NCBI RefSeq assembly: GCF_000766145.1
Contig: NZ_JNFB01000012.1
Coordinates: 471,769 to 535,768, forward strand
Direction: 5' to 3'
Length of the DNA: 64,000 bases
Source: Paenilisteria newyorkensis
Lineage (GTDB): Bacteria; Bacillota; Bacilli; Lactobacillales; Listeriaceae
Positions 8,250 through 17,537 of the stretch are shown piece by piece; positions within the stretch are counted from its first letter, which is position 1, and each line of letters opens with the position of its first letter. Made by a program: the position numbers and the translations under genes. The notes below the pieces were generated by a model that saw nothing but the letters and a program-made list of their open reading frames with translations, did not search any database and was not told where the DNA came from.

Positions 8250-11200
8250 TTGAAAAACATGTGGCGTAAGTATTTAGTCTCCATCATGATTGTGTTGTTT
8301 GCTGTACAGAGTTTTAGCTTTGGGATTCAAGGGTTTGCGGAAGAGACCGTAGCACCAAAAGCAGATGTGACGAAGCAGGTAGCATCAGTTAGTAGCGTGA
8401 ATGACAATGTTTTATCGGAAAATAGGGAGAGCAAGACGAAGGTTATTGTGCATTACAACCCGAAAGATCAGGCGAATAAAGCTTGGCAAATGTGGGTGTG
8501 GAACAATGACGGTGTTGCAGGGCATGAGGTCGTTTTTGAGGACACGAGTGCGTATGGTGACTATTCAAAAGTAGCGGTTTTAGATGTGGATGGCGTGCAA
8601 TCGGAGCTTGGCTTTTTAATTAAAAATGGTTCTGGTTGGGGCGGCGATCGTGATATTAGTAGCGACCGTTATATTTCTACAAAAGAGGGAATTACAGAAG
8701 TTTGGCTGAATTATGGCGAGGAGGAAATTGCGACAAAACCGGCGAATTTGGCGGATTTACCGAGCCATGAGAATTTGGAAGTGACGTTTTATTACCATCG
8801 CGATGATAACGATTACAGTAATTGGTTTGTTCATTCGTGGGCGGACGGTGCGACGGGAACGCAGACGGTTAATTTTACGGATGGGCAAGCGGATGGTGCA
8901 TGGCAGTCTGTGAAGGCGACGTTTAACGCTGCTAGTGGCGCGAGTTTGTCGAATCTAGGCTTTATTATTGCGAATAACGCGAACGGAAATTGGGAAAAAG
9001 ACGGGACGCAGGACGATCGTTTTGTTTATCTGTTTACGGATGATGGCAAGGCGGAGGTTTGGATTGTAAGTGGTGATTCTACTGGGTATCGGAATCCGAA
9101 TTTTGCGGATGCGACGAAGCAGATAAAGACGGCGAGTTTGACTGGTTTTAAAGAGGTGAAAGTGACGCTGAATCGGGATGCGACGGCGCTTGATTTGATG
9201 GCGGACGTGACGCTTACTGAGGATGGGAACGCGGTTGCGATTTCAAATATTCGACGGGATGCGACGAATCCTGCTGTTTTTTATATTGAAACGACGCAAG
9301 ATTTGCCGATTCAGGCGGCTTTGACGGTGAAGACGGATGGATTTGGCGAGAAATTGGTCGATACGACGAGCATTGTTCGGAATCCGGAATTTGATGCGAA
9401 ATATGCGTACACGGGAACGGAGCCGCTTGGTGCAACGTATAACGCGGAACAAAGTGTGTGGCGACTGTGGGCACCGACGGCAGCGAGCGTGAAGTTGACG
9501 ACGTATCAGGATAATTTGCCGAACAGCCCGGTGGCGCAAAGCTATGATATGACGCCAAAAGCGCAAGGTATTTGGGAATTCACCGCAAAAATTCCTTCTG
9601 GAACGGCGTACACGTATGATCTTGTTTTTGCGGACGGGAAGAAAACGGTGTCTCAAGATCCGTATGCCAAAGCGGCGACGGTGAATGGGAATCGTTCGGT
9701 TATTTTAGATCCGGCAGTGATGATTCCAGCGAATTGGGAAACGAATCGGATGCCAGCGTTTACGAATCCGACTGACGCGATTATTTATGAAATGCATATT
9801 CGGGATTTCTCGATTGCAAATAAGGACACGGTGAACAAAGGGAAATACCTAGGCGTGATTCAACAGGGGACGAAAACGGCAAATGGTGATCCGACGGGAA
9901 TCGATTATTTGAAAAAACTCGGCATTACGCACGTGCAAATTTTGCCAATGTTTGATTATGCGTCTTTGAATGAGGAAAATCATGATAGTGCCTCGGAGCA
10001 ACTGGGCGCGCTACCTTATAACTGGGGCTATGATCCGAAAAACTATAACGTTCCAGAGGGTAGCTACAGCACGAATCCGTACAATCCTGTGACGCGAATT
10101 CAAGAGGCGAAACAGATGGTGCAAGGCTTGCATAGCAACGGTTTGCGGGTGATTATGGATGTTGTGTATAATCACGTATTTGACGCGGGGGCTCATTCTT
10201 TTGAGAAGACGGTGCCGGGTTATTATTTCCGATATGGCGATGACGGCAAACTTGCCAATGGAACGGGCGTTGGAAATGATACGGCGTCGGAACGCGCAAT
10301 GATGCGTAAATACATGGTCGACAGTGTCGCTTATTGGGCGAAGGAATACCATATGGATGGCTTCCGCTTTGACTTGATGGGCATTCACGATGTCGATACG
10401 ATGAACGCGATTAAGGCCGAACTGAACAAAATTGACCCATCGATTATCGTGCTTGGCGAAGGTTGGGATTTGGGGACGCCGCTTGCAAGTGACGCGAAGG
10501 CCAACCAAAAAAATGCTTCCAAAATGCCAGAAATCGCGCATTTCAATGACTCGATTCGCGATGCCATTAAAGGTAGCACATGGGGCGGACACGAGTCAGA
10601 GCCTGGTTTTGTAAATGGAGCAACAGGAAAAGAATCGCTTATTGCAAAAAATTTACTGGCTGGGAGTCTCCGAGATCAAGGACAAGGCATTTATGATTTT
10701 ACGAAGCCGAGCCAAGTGGTTCAGTACGCCGAAGCCCATGATAATTTGACAATTTGGGATAAGCTATCGTATTCGAATCCAACTGACTCCGATCAGGATA
10801 AAAAGAAAATGGAGAAAATGGCGACGAGCATGGTGCTACTTTCGCAAGGTGTGCCTTTTATTCATGCTGGACAAGAGTTTTTCAGAACGAAAAATCAGGA
10901 TGAAAACAGCTACCAATCAAGTGATGCGATCAATAAACTAGACTGGGATCGCTATGCGGAAAACATCGATTCGGTGAAAGAAATCGAAGCAGTGATGCAG
11001 CTCCGCAATTCCGAGCCACTTTTCCGATTGACGAACTATGCGGAAATTAATCAAAAAATGAAGATTATCAAGCAAGACGAGAATGTCGTGGCCTATGAGC
11101 TAAAAGACGGCGCTACGTCCTATGTGGTTCTTTTCAACGCGAATAAAGCGGAAAAAGAAGTCGCGATTCCAACGAATAAATATTGGACGCGAATTGGCGA

Positions 11201-12083
11201 AACAACGACCGATTTGACGGCAGAGACGAGCACGGTAAAAGTTGGCGCACTATCGACGCTTGTATTGAAAAACGGGGAGGAAACGTTTGATATTACAGCA
11301 TCGGCGGGCGCTGGTGGAACGATTACGCCGAGCGGGAAACAGGCGTACGCAGCTGGCGAAAAACCGAGCTATAAGGTGACAGCAGATGCTGGATATCGCG
11401 TGCAGCAACTGCTCGTGGACGGCAAAGCAGTGACGCTTTCAGGAGACACTTACACATTCGAAGCGTTGACGGCGGGGCATACGATGGAAGCGATTTTTGA
11501 AGTGATACCGCAGCATAATAAGATTGAGAGTTTGGATAAAATTTCGCTGTCTTTAGCTGAACTCGTTGCACAACCGGGGCAAAGCGCGAAGGAACGCTAT
11601 CTCTTGGAAAAATTAGCGGCGCACGGGTACTATCAGTTGGAAGGCGAGACGGAACAACATGATTTGGGCATCGCGTTGACGGTTGCGAATCTGGATTGGG
11701 ACTCACCGAAAGCTGGCGTTTATGAAGGCGTGATTCAGTTTGCGAGCGAGATGCAGAGCAGAGCGGCGGGGACGACGAAACCCGTTCAAATCACATTAAC
11801 GGCAGCCGCACCAGCACCAGGTGAAACCGAAGTTGTAAATCCAGTTAAACCAACGAACCCACCTGGAAAAGTGGATGGCGGGACAACAACGATACCACCG
11901 AAAAAAGATACAAATCTGCAAGTAAATAAAGTCGAAGCCAAGCCAGTGAAAGAAGCGGCGAAACAAGACTTACCAGCAACGGGGGACAGCGATTTTTCTC
12001 TTTGGATGCTTTTGCTCGGTAGCGCTTTGATTATTGGAAGCATAATAATAATGAGTGCAACTCGCAGAAAACAACAGAACTAA
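8250..12083 (+). CDS. LPXTG-anchored type I pullulanase
   Basis: A 1277-residue cell-wall enzyme that hydrolyses alpha-1,6 links of pullulan, starch or glycogen. Order: signal peptide (1-30), two CBM41 starch-binding modules (about 65-160 and 175-285), linker/CBM48 (about 395-480), and a GH13 catalytic barrel with the pullulanase signature YNWGYDP near 589. Its active-site blocks are DVVYNHV near 635, GFRFDLMG with nucleophile Asp near 708, LGEGWD with acid Glu near 736, and AEAHDN near 829. A beta-rich repeat (about 1010-1085) and a Pro/Lys linker precede LPATG at 1241-1245, then a hydrophobic segment and a positive tail for sortase A. TTG start with AAAGGGG ribosome site. Monocistronic, with promoter, cre and a putative operator upstream and a terminator downstream. 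Confidence 0.93.
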   Translation: MKNMWRKYLVSIMIVLFAVQSFSFGIQGFAEETVAPKADVTKQVASVSSVNDNVLSENRESKTKVIVHYNPKDQANKAWQMWVWNNDGVAGHEVVFEDTSAYGDYSKVAVLDVDGVQSELGFLIKNGSGWGGDRDISSDRYISTKEGITEVWLNYGEEEIATKPANLADLPSHENLEVTFYYHRDDNDYSNWFVHSWADGATGTQTVNFTDGQADGAWQSVKATFNAASGASLSNLGFIIANNANGNWEKDGTQDDRFVYLFTDDGKAEVWIVSGDSTGYRNPNFADATKQIKTASLTGFKEVKVTLNRDATALDLMADVTLTEDGNAVAISNIRRDATNPAVFYIETTQDLPIQAALTVKTDGFGEKLVDTTSIVRNPEFDAKYAYTGTEPLGATYNAEQSVWRLWAPTAASVKLTTYQDNLPNSPVAQSYDMTPKAQGIWEFTAKIPSGTAYTYDLVFADGKKTVSQDPYAKAATVNGNRSVILDPAVMIPANWETNRMPAFTNPTDAIIYEMHIRDFSIANKDTVNKGKYLGVIQQGTKTANGDPTGIDYLKKLGITHVQILPMFDYASLNEENHDSASEQLGALPYNWGYDPKNYNVPEGSYSTNPYNPVTRIQEAKQMVQGLHSNGLRVIMDVVYNHVFDAGAHSFEKTVPGYYFRYGDDGKLANGTGVGNDTASERAMMRKYMVDSVAYWAKEYHMDGFRFDLMGIHDVDTMNAIKAELNKIDPSIIVLGEGWDLGTPLASDAKANQKNASKMPEIAHFNDSIRDAIKGSTWGGHESEPGFVNGATGKESLIAKNLLAGSLRDQGQGIYDFTKPSQVVQYAEAHDNLTIWDKLSYSNPTDSDQDKKKMEKMATSMVLLSQGVPFIHAGQEFFRTKNQDENSYQSSDAINKLDWDRYAENIDSVKEIEAVMQLRNSEPLFRLTNYAEINQKMKIIKQDENVVAYELKDGATSYVVLFNANKAEKEVAIPTNKYWTRIGETTTDLTAETSTVKVGALSTLVLKNGEETFDITASAGAGGTITPSGKQAYAAGEKPSYKVTADAGYRVQQLLVDGKAVTLSGDTYTFEALTAGHTMEAIFEVIPQHNKIESLDKISLSLAELVAQPGQSAKERYLLEKLAAHGYYQLEGETEQHDLGIALTVANLDWDSPKAGVYEGVIQFASEMQSRAAGTTKPVQITLTAAAPAPGETEVVNPVKPTNPPGKVDGGTTTIPPKKDTNLQVNKVEAKPVKEAAKQDLPATGDSDFSLWMLLLGSALIIGSIIIMSATRRKQQN

Positions 12084-12088
12084 ACCAG

Positions 12089-12138
12089 AAATGGAGCGAA
12101 ACGAAGACCGTTTTCAGGTCCTTGTCTCGCTCCATTTT
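12089..12138 (+). terminator. Intrinsic terminator after pullulanase
   Basis: A long stem in which AAATGGAGCG pairs with CGCTCCATTT and an inner GAAGACC pairs with GGTCCTTGTC-side bases, followed by a short T-rich tail. Confidence 0.75.
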
Positions 12139-12227
12139 CTACATAATATTTTCACCAAAAACTATCTCAAAAACGTCTGGATATGATATACTAAAGAAAT
12201 GTGAGTATGTCTAGGAGGAATTTTAAA

Positions 12228-13796
12228 ATGGTGCAAGATTTGAAAAAAGAGGTTGCTTCGCGCAAAACTTTTGCAATTATATCTCACCCCGATGCGGGGA
12301 AAACAACGATTACCGAGCAATTACTGCTTTTTGGGGGCGCGATACGTTCGGCAGGAACAGTAAAAGGGAAGAAATCAGGCAAGTTTGCGACAAGTGACTG
12401 GATGGAAATCGAGAAACAGCGTGGGATTTCGGTAACGAGTTCCGTGATGCAGTTCGATTATGATGGTTCGCGGATTAATATTTTGGATACACCAGGTCAC
12501 TCGGATTTCAGTGAGGATACGTACCGGACGTTGATGGCTGTAGATAGCGCCGTGATGGTAATCGATAGCGCGAAAGGGATCGAGGCGCAGACCTTGAAAC
12601 TATTCAAAGTTTGTCGGATGCGCGGTATTCCGATTTTTACCTTTATTAATAAAATGGACCGTCAAGGGAAGGCGCCACTGGAATTGCTTGCAGAATTGGA
12701 AGAAGTTTTGGGGATTGAATCGTATCCGATGAACTGGCCAATCGGGATGGGGAAAGAGCTTGGCGGTTTGTACGATCGCTATCACCGTCAAGTCGAACAG
12801 TACCGTGTGGATGGCGACGAACGCTTTTTACCACTCGGTGAAAATGGCGATTTAGCAGAACCTCATGCGATTCAAAATTCGAGTTATTATGAGCAGGCGC
12901 TGGATGAAATTATGTTGCTAGATGAGGCCGGGAATGATTTTAGCGAAGAGCGAATCGCGGCTGGTGAATTGACGCCCGTATTTTTCGGTAGTGCCTTAAC
13001 GAATTTTGGTGTGGAAACATTCTTGAAAACGTATGTAAACTTTGCGCCAGCACCACAACCACGACAATCGAATGAAGGCGAAGTAGATCCATACATGGAC
13101 AAATTCTCTGGCTTTATCTTCAAAATTCAAGCGAACATGAACCCAGCCCACCGTGACAGAATCGCGTTTGTGCGCATTTGTTCAGGGGAATTCGAACGTG
13201 GCATGTCTGTGAACTTGACGCGAACTGGAAAACCGATCAAGCTTGGAAATTCAACGCAGTTTATGGCGGACGATCGCGAAACGGTGAACAGCGCTGTCGC
13301 GGGAGATATTATCGGTCTGTATGACACAGGGAATTATCAAATTGGCGACACGATTACAAATGTCAGCAAAACGCTTCAATATGAGAAATTGCCACAATTT
13401 ACGCCAGAGTTATTCATGAAAGTTTCCGCAAAAAACGTCATGAAACAAAAACATTTCCACAAAGGTGTCGAGCAACTCGTACAAGAAGGCGCGATTCAAC
13501 TTTTCAAAACGTGGCGCATGGAAGATTACATTATTGGTGCGGTGGGTCAACTACAGTTTGAAGTATTTGAGCACCGGATGAACAACGAGTATAATTCCGA
13601 AATCCGCATGGAGCCAATCGGTTCTAAAATCGCGCGTTGGATTAAAGAAGAAGACGTGGATGAAAAACTGTCCACACAACGCAGCATGCTAGTGAAAGAT
13701 CGCTATGATAAACCACTATTCTTATTTGAAAACGAGTTCGCCTTGAACTGGTTCCACGATAAGAATCCAGATATTGAATTAACTTCTCTATTATAA
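12228..13796 (+). CDS. prfC: Peptide chain release factor 3
   Basis: A 522-residue translational GTPase that recycles RF1/RF2 from the ribosome after peptide release. Visible motifs are G1 [10 protein letters not shown]2 RGISVTSS, G3 DTPGHSDF, G4 INKMDR and the G5-region SALTNFG, followed by domain II and the RF3-type C-terminal domain. Length fits RF3 (about 520-530). An earlier GTG at 12201 would overlap the AGGAGG ribosome site, so ATG 12228 is preferred. Single gene with its own terminator; a TATACT-like -10 is visible about 40 bases upstream. Matches lmo0988 in the Listeria order (from memory). Confidence 0.96.
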   Translation: MVQDLKKEVASRKTFAIISHPDAGKTTITEQLLLFGGAIRSAGTVKGKKSGKFATSDWMEIEKQRGISVTSSVMQFDYDGSRINILDTPGHSDFSEDTYRTLMAVDSAVMVIDSAKGIEAQTLKLFKVCRMRGIPIFTFINKMDRQGKAPLELLAELEEVLGIESYPMNWPIGMGKELGGLYDRYHRQVEQYRVDGDERFLPLGENGDLAEPHAIQNSSYYEQALDEIMLLDEAGNDFSEERIAAGELTPVFFGSALTNFGVETFLKTYVNFAPAPQPRQSNEGEVDPYMDKFSGFIFKIQANMNPAHRDRIAFVRICSGEFERGMSVNLTRTGKPIKLGNSTQFMADDRETVNSAVAGDIIGLYDTGNYQIGDTITNVSKTLQYEKLPQFTPELFMKVSAKNVMKQKHFHKGVEQLVQEGAIQLFKTWRMEDYIIGAVGQLQFEVFEHRMNNEYNSEIRMEPIGSKIARWIKEEDVDEKLSTQRSMLVKDRYDKPLFLFENEFALNWFHDKNPDIELTSLL

Positions 13797-13803
13797 AAAC
13801 ACG

Positions 13804-13831
13804 AAGAGCCCGATTTTTAGGCTCTTTTTTT
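13804..13831 (+). terminator. Intrinsic terminator after prfC
   Basis: AAGAGCC/GGCTCTT stem with a nine-base loop and a T-run directly after the coding stop. Confidence 0.85.
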
Positions 13832-13892
13832 ATGTTTTGCCTAAAACAAAGAAGGGAAAATAAACACCAGATTATTTAAAGGGGTGACTGGA

Positions 13893-15269
13893 ATGAAAAA
13901 AACAATCTATTTATTGATGGGATTGCTACTCTTAGGCGTTTCGTTACTAGGAGGACACGAGGCAAAAGCGGCGACAGACTACGGCTCCCAATTTTTCACA
14001 CACGTGGAATTACAAAATAAAAACGGTGTCGCATCCACAGACTTTAAAGAAAATGACCGTGTGAAAGTCGTTTATAATTGGGATTTGACACAAGTGGTAC
14101 ATAGCGGTGAAACGATGACGATTCCGCTACCTGCGCAACTCAAGTATGTCAGTTTTGCCCCATTTTTATTGAAGGATACTAACGGGAATACAGTGGCAAC
14201 AGCGGTTGTCGATCCGATTAACAATAAAATCATCCTAACTTTTACGACATTTGTCGATACACACTCGGATATTAAAGGCTCGATGTTTTTCTACGCAGAT
14301 TTCAACAAAAACAACATTGTAACAGATCAGACGAATCCAATTGCTTTTCCTGTGGGCGGCGACTTTACAACGCTCGGTGTCATGATTCATAAGGTGACGA
14401 GCGGTGGTGGCGGAACGGGTACACCGACTGTGGTCTTCAAGCAAGGGCGCATCGACGACAAGGATAGCAGTCTGATTAATTGGACGGTCACGCTGAATAA
14501 TGCACTTGTGGATATCGACAATGCGTATTTCACAGACATCATGGGTACCGGGCAGACGCTTACTGGACCGGTGAAATTGAAATATCGCGATGCTGATAAA
14601 AAGGAACGCTATACCCGCAATGAGAGCGTCACGCTGGATGCCAATCGTAGTTTCCGCTTAGAGCTGGGCGATCTTCAAGATACCTCGATCGTCGTCACCT
14701 ACCAAACAAAAATGGCGGGCGGTCAGTTTAGCTATAAAAATACAGCGAAAATCGGCGGTACAAATATCGATGAGCAAACGAGAAATGCAACCGTCAATGA
14801 CTATTCGGGAGGCGGAGAAGGAGAAGGTAACGGAGGCAACAATCCACCGCCAGTTGATCCACCAACGCCTCCAGAGCCACCAGTAACACCAGAGCCAGAA
14901 ACGGATCCAGACCCACTTGTTGTGAAGCCAGAAGTCAACACAATCATAGATGGCGATAACGAAATCCAAATCTACGTCGTCAAAGAAGGCGACACACTTC
15001 CAAGTATCGCTAAAAAATTCGAAACAACGACGCAACAATTGAAAATATGGAACAATCTCACAAATGATGAGATCAAAGTCGGTCAAAAGCTAATCGTCAA
15101 AGTAACACCGCGAAAAGTAGCTGTGAAAAGCGAAATTAATGTAAGCCCGAGTCCGACAACGACCATGAAAACATTGCCTCAAACCGGTGATGCAACAAGC
15201 GGCGTCGCAGAATTAATTGGCGTGTTACTAGCCTTAACATCAGGTGCATTTTTAACTCGTAGAAAATAA
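13893..15269 (+). CDS. LPXTG-anchored surface protein with adhesin-like and LysM domains
   Basis: A 458-residue cell-wall protein. After a signal peptide ending at about residue 29 (EAKAA) come two beta-sandwich regions (about 30-165 and 175-305) that resemble the Ig-like N2/N3 fold of collagen- or fibrinogen-binding adhesins (weak, by pattern). A Gly-rich then Pro/Glu-rich wall-spanning linker follows (about 305-345), then one LysM motif (about 357-402, VVKEGDTLPSIAKKF to VGQKLIV), and LPQTG at 428-432 with a hydrophobic segment and TRRK tail. LysM plus LPXTG gives two modes of wall attachment, which is uncommon. ATG 13893 is preferred over the in-frame GTG at 13884, which overlaps the AAGGGG ribosome site. 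Ligand unknown. Confidence 0.85.
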   Translation: MKKTIYLLMGLLLLGVSLLGGHEAKAATDYGSQFFTHVELQNKNGVASTDFKENDRVKVVYNWDLTQVVHSGETMTIPLPAQLKYVSFAPFLLKDTNGNTVATAVVDPINNKIILTFTTFVDTHSDIKGSMFFYADFNKNNIVTDQTNPIAFPVGGDFTTLGVMIHKVTSGGGGTGTPTVVFKQGRIDDKDSSLINWTVTLNNALVDIDNAYFTDIMGTGQTLTGPVKLKYRDADKKERYTRNESVTLDANRSFRLELGDLQDTSIVVTYQTKMAGGQFSYKNTAKIGGTNIDEQTRNATVNDYSGGGEGEGNGGNNPPPVDPPTPPEPPVTPEPETDPDPLVVKPEVNTIIDGDNEIQIYVVKEGDTLPSIAKKFETTTQQLKIWNNLTNDEIKVGQKLIVKVTPRKVAVKSEINVSPSPTTTMKTLPQTGDATSGVAELIGVLLALTSGAFLTRRK

Positions 15270-15270
15270 C

Positions 15271-15315
15271 AAAAACCTAGCCGAGAATCTGATTTTGATT
15301 CCCAGCTAGGTTTTT
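15271..15315. terminator. Bidirectional terminator between convergent genes
   Basis: AAAAACCTAGC pairs with GCTAGGTTTTT, and further pairs lie inside. The flanking A- and T-runs serve the LPXTG gene on one strand and the lipoprotein gene on the other. Confidence 0.88.
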
Positions 15316-16277
15316 CATTTGCCCATCTCAACGTGAATTTTCTGCGCGAGTTTTTCATAGTTTCGAAAGCTTTCTGTATCCTGCTCCGGAACATCAAGCA
15401 AGTCTTGCGTTTTCAAAACCTGTTTTTCTATACCATCTGCGAATTTTACAAACGAATTTGCTGTTTCTTTCCCATAATCAAGCGAGAAATACTTCGATTG
15501 GCGATAAAAAGCTTGGAGATTAGGGTCGGTGATTTCCTGTTTTTGATCCGCGAAGATTTCATCATATTTGACCGAAACAAGTTTTCCGTCTTCCGTAACC
15601 ACCTGAAGACGCGCCGTTAAACCATTACCAAGCGGCTCCGCGATGCCATAATAGTAAAATCCAAACGGCTTTTTCACCCAGTCTTTCATTTCCGCGGCCA
15701 GTGGCATCATACCGTTTCGCGCGCTTGTAGAAGAACCTTTCACAGTCTCAAAATTCCCATCCAATCGATTTTCCGCCAGCATTTGTCCTTCTAAAAAGGT
15801 AATGCCATTCACCCAAGTCACTAGCGTATCGTCGGTTCGCGTATTGCTAGCTTGGAAAAAAGCATAATCAGAAAGACGCTTCGATGCATTGGCGTACTTC
15901 GGTTCATAGTAGTTTGCCGAAGCCATTTCGTTAAATTCCACATGGATCAGCTTGCCATCATCATCCGTGACTAGTTCCAAAATGCCGCGATTTCCGCCAT
16001 CAAACTCGCTTTCATTTTTATAATAATGTCCTTTAATCAAGCCAGTCGGTGATTGGACAGACCAAAACATGCGCGCTTCCTTCTCCTCTTTTGTATATTT
16101 TGCTTCAGGATGCGTGCCAAATGTCGTCGTTGTTGCGGATGTCACCACGTCATAATTATAGTCATGACCCTGCGATTCCACAGCAACTTTTTTCGCTTTC
16201 GGTTCGTCAGGTTGGCTATTTTCATTGGAGCAAGCAACTAATGTGAGCGATGAGAGTACCAAGATTATTTTCTTCAA
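15315..16277 (-). CDS. Lipoprotein, possibly FMN-binding-domain (PplA-like)
   Basis: A 320-residue lipoprotein. The signal sequence ends in LTLVAC, so Cys16 should be lipidated and the protein exposed outside the membrane. The start is a TTG preceded by GAGGGGG at eight bases; an upstream ATG lacks such a site. Two similar parts follow: each has a glycine-aromatic entry (GLIKGHYY; GFYYYG), a strand pair with TDDDGKLIHVEF or TEDGKLVSVKY, and a helical end. This resembles the duplicated FMN-binding domain of Listeria PplA, the flavinylated lipoprotein of extracellular electron transfer. A clear ApbE flavinylation motif is missing; VVTSATTTT near the N-terminus is only a partial match. Assignment is tentative. 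Confidence 0.7.
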   Translation of the reverse strand: MKKIILVLSSLTLVACSNENSQPDEPKAKKVAVESQGHDYNYDVVTSATTTTFGTHPEAKYTKEEKEARMFWSVQSPTGLIKGHYYKNESEFDGGNRGILELVTDDDGKLIHVEFNEMASANYYEPKYANASKRLSDYAFFQASNTRTDDTLVTWVNGITFLEGQMLAENRLDGNFETVKGSSTSARNGMMPLAAEMKDWVKKPFGFYYYGIAEPLGNGLTARLQVVTEDGKLVSVKYDEIFADQKQEITDPNLQAFYRQSKYFSLDYGKETANSFVKFADGIEKQVLKTQDLLDVPEQDTESFRNYEKLAQKIHVEMGK

Positions 16278-16381
16278 GTCGAATTCCCCCTCTATACTCT
16301 CCAGTATCTCAAAAGAAAATAAAGCCCACATAAACAAAATATGAAAAAAAGATAAACATTCCAGATAATCAGCGCGTGTTG

Positions 16382-16411
16382 TTGACAGCGAACCTAGTTC
16401 TGTGATATTAT
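16382..16411 (+). promoter_or_regulatory. Promoter of the TerC riboswitch transcript
   Basis: TTGACA at 16382-16387 is followed after 17-18 bases by an ATATTATT-type -10 element. Confidence 0.65.
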
Positions 16412-16445
16412 TTCCCTATCAATCAAATATCACTTTTGACATTCG

Positions 16446-16590
16446 TCAAGGGGGAGTAGCGTTAGCCTTATTTGGAGGCTAAGATAAAGTCGTCATTACA
16501 TGGATGCGAGTCCATCGGTTTTATCAACATTTTTTGTATGAAAATGTCAGCGAGACCTTTGCCAAACTTCTGGCAGGGGTCTCGTTTTTT
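16446..16590 (+). ncRNA. yybP-ykoY manganese riboswitch with terminator
   Basis: The conserved 5' segment CAAGGGGGAGTAGC and the 3' segment CGAGACCTTTGCC of the yybP-ykoY class are both present, with paired arms between (for example ATGGATGCGAGTCCAT). The 3' segment can instead pair with TGGCAGGGGTCTCG (16571-16584) to form a terminator followed by six T. In this class Mn2+ binding prevents terminator formation, so the downstream TerC gene should be switched on by Mn2+. Confidence 0.92.
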
Positions 16591-16643
16591 CGTGTTTAAA
16601 AAGAGGCGCTTTGGGACGGTTGAAAGATGAAGGAGGAATTTAT

Positions 16644-17414
16644 TTGGATACAGCGATGATTTTGGAGTATGGATGGGTTTTACTTGTCCTGATTGGTTTG
16701 GAGGGTATTCTAGCCGCCGATAACGCGGTAGTTATGGCCGTTATGGTCAAACATTTACCCGATGAGCAACAGAAAAAAGCATTATTTTACGGCTTAATTG
16801 GCGCATTCGTTTTCCGTTTTGCAGCCCTTTTCTTGATTTCCTTTTTGGCAGAAGTTTGGCAAGTGCAGGCATTAGGAGCCGCGTATTTACTTTACATCTG
16901 TATTAGCCATATGTGGAAGCACGCAAAAGGCAAGGATGATGGGCACAAAGTCAAAGAAGGCAAGGGTTCCAGCTTTTGGATGACCGTTTTAAAAGTCGAA
17001 ATTGCGGATATTGCGTTTGCGATTGATTCGATGTTGGCGGCAGTAGCACTTGCAATCACGCTTCCAGCAACAGGTTGGGGAACGATTGGTGGACTTGACA
17101 CAGGACAATTCAGCGTGATGTTCATCGGTGGCTTGGTTGGACTAATCTGCATCCGTTTTGCAGCAACACAATTCGTGAAACTACTGAAAAAATACCCATC
17201 ACTGGAAACAGCGGCTTTCTTAATCGTTGGTTGGGTCGGCGTGAAGCTAGTCGTCTACACGTTAGCACACCCAGAACTAGGCATTATTCCAGAACACTTC
17301 CCACATTCAACTACATGGAAATTAACATTCTGGGCTGTGATGATCGGAATTATTATCTGGGGCTGGCTCGTATCAGTTCGTGCAGCAAAGAAAAATCCAG
17401 ATGCAAAAGCTTGA
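16644..17414 (+). CDS. TerC family membrane protein, probable Mn2+ exporter
   Basis: A 256-residue integral membrane protein of the TerC/YkoY/YceF family with about seven membrane segments. The family's acidic metal-site motifs are present: LAADNAVVMAV in the first helix and FAIDSMLAAVA in the middle helix. Its control by a manganese riboswitch supports Mn2+ export or metalation of exported enzymes, as shown for relatives. The start is TTG seven bases after AGGAGG; ATG 16656 is an alternative. A terminator follows, and a paralogue lies immediately downstream. Confidence 0.9.
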   Translation: MDTAMILEYGWVLLVLIGLEGILAADNAVVMAVMVKHLPDEQQKKALFYGLIGAFVFRFAALFLISFLAEVWQVQALGAAYLLYICISHMWKHAKGKDDGHKVKEGKGSSFWMTVLKVEIADIAFAIDSMLAAVALAITLPATGWGTIGGLDTGQFSVMFIGGLVGLICIRFAATQFVKLLKKYPSLETAAFLIVGWVGVKLVVYTLAHPELGIIPEHFPHSTTWKLTFWAVMIGIIIWGWLVSVRAAKKNPDAKA

Positions 17415-17430
17415 TATAAATGGAATGTGG

Positions 17431-17456
17431 CTCCCGTCCTATATGCGGGAGTTTTT
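17431..17456 (+). terminator. Intrinsic terminator between the TerC paralogues
   Basis: CTCCCG/CGGGAG six-pair stem with a nine-base loop and five T. Confidence 0.8.
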
Positions 17457-17537
17457 CCGTTACATATGGCAACAAATTAATAGCAAATTGACTAGTAAAT
17501 ATGGTAAAGTGGAGAGTACAGAAACGGTGGGGTGAAA

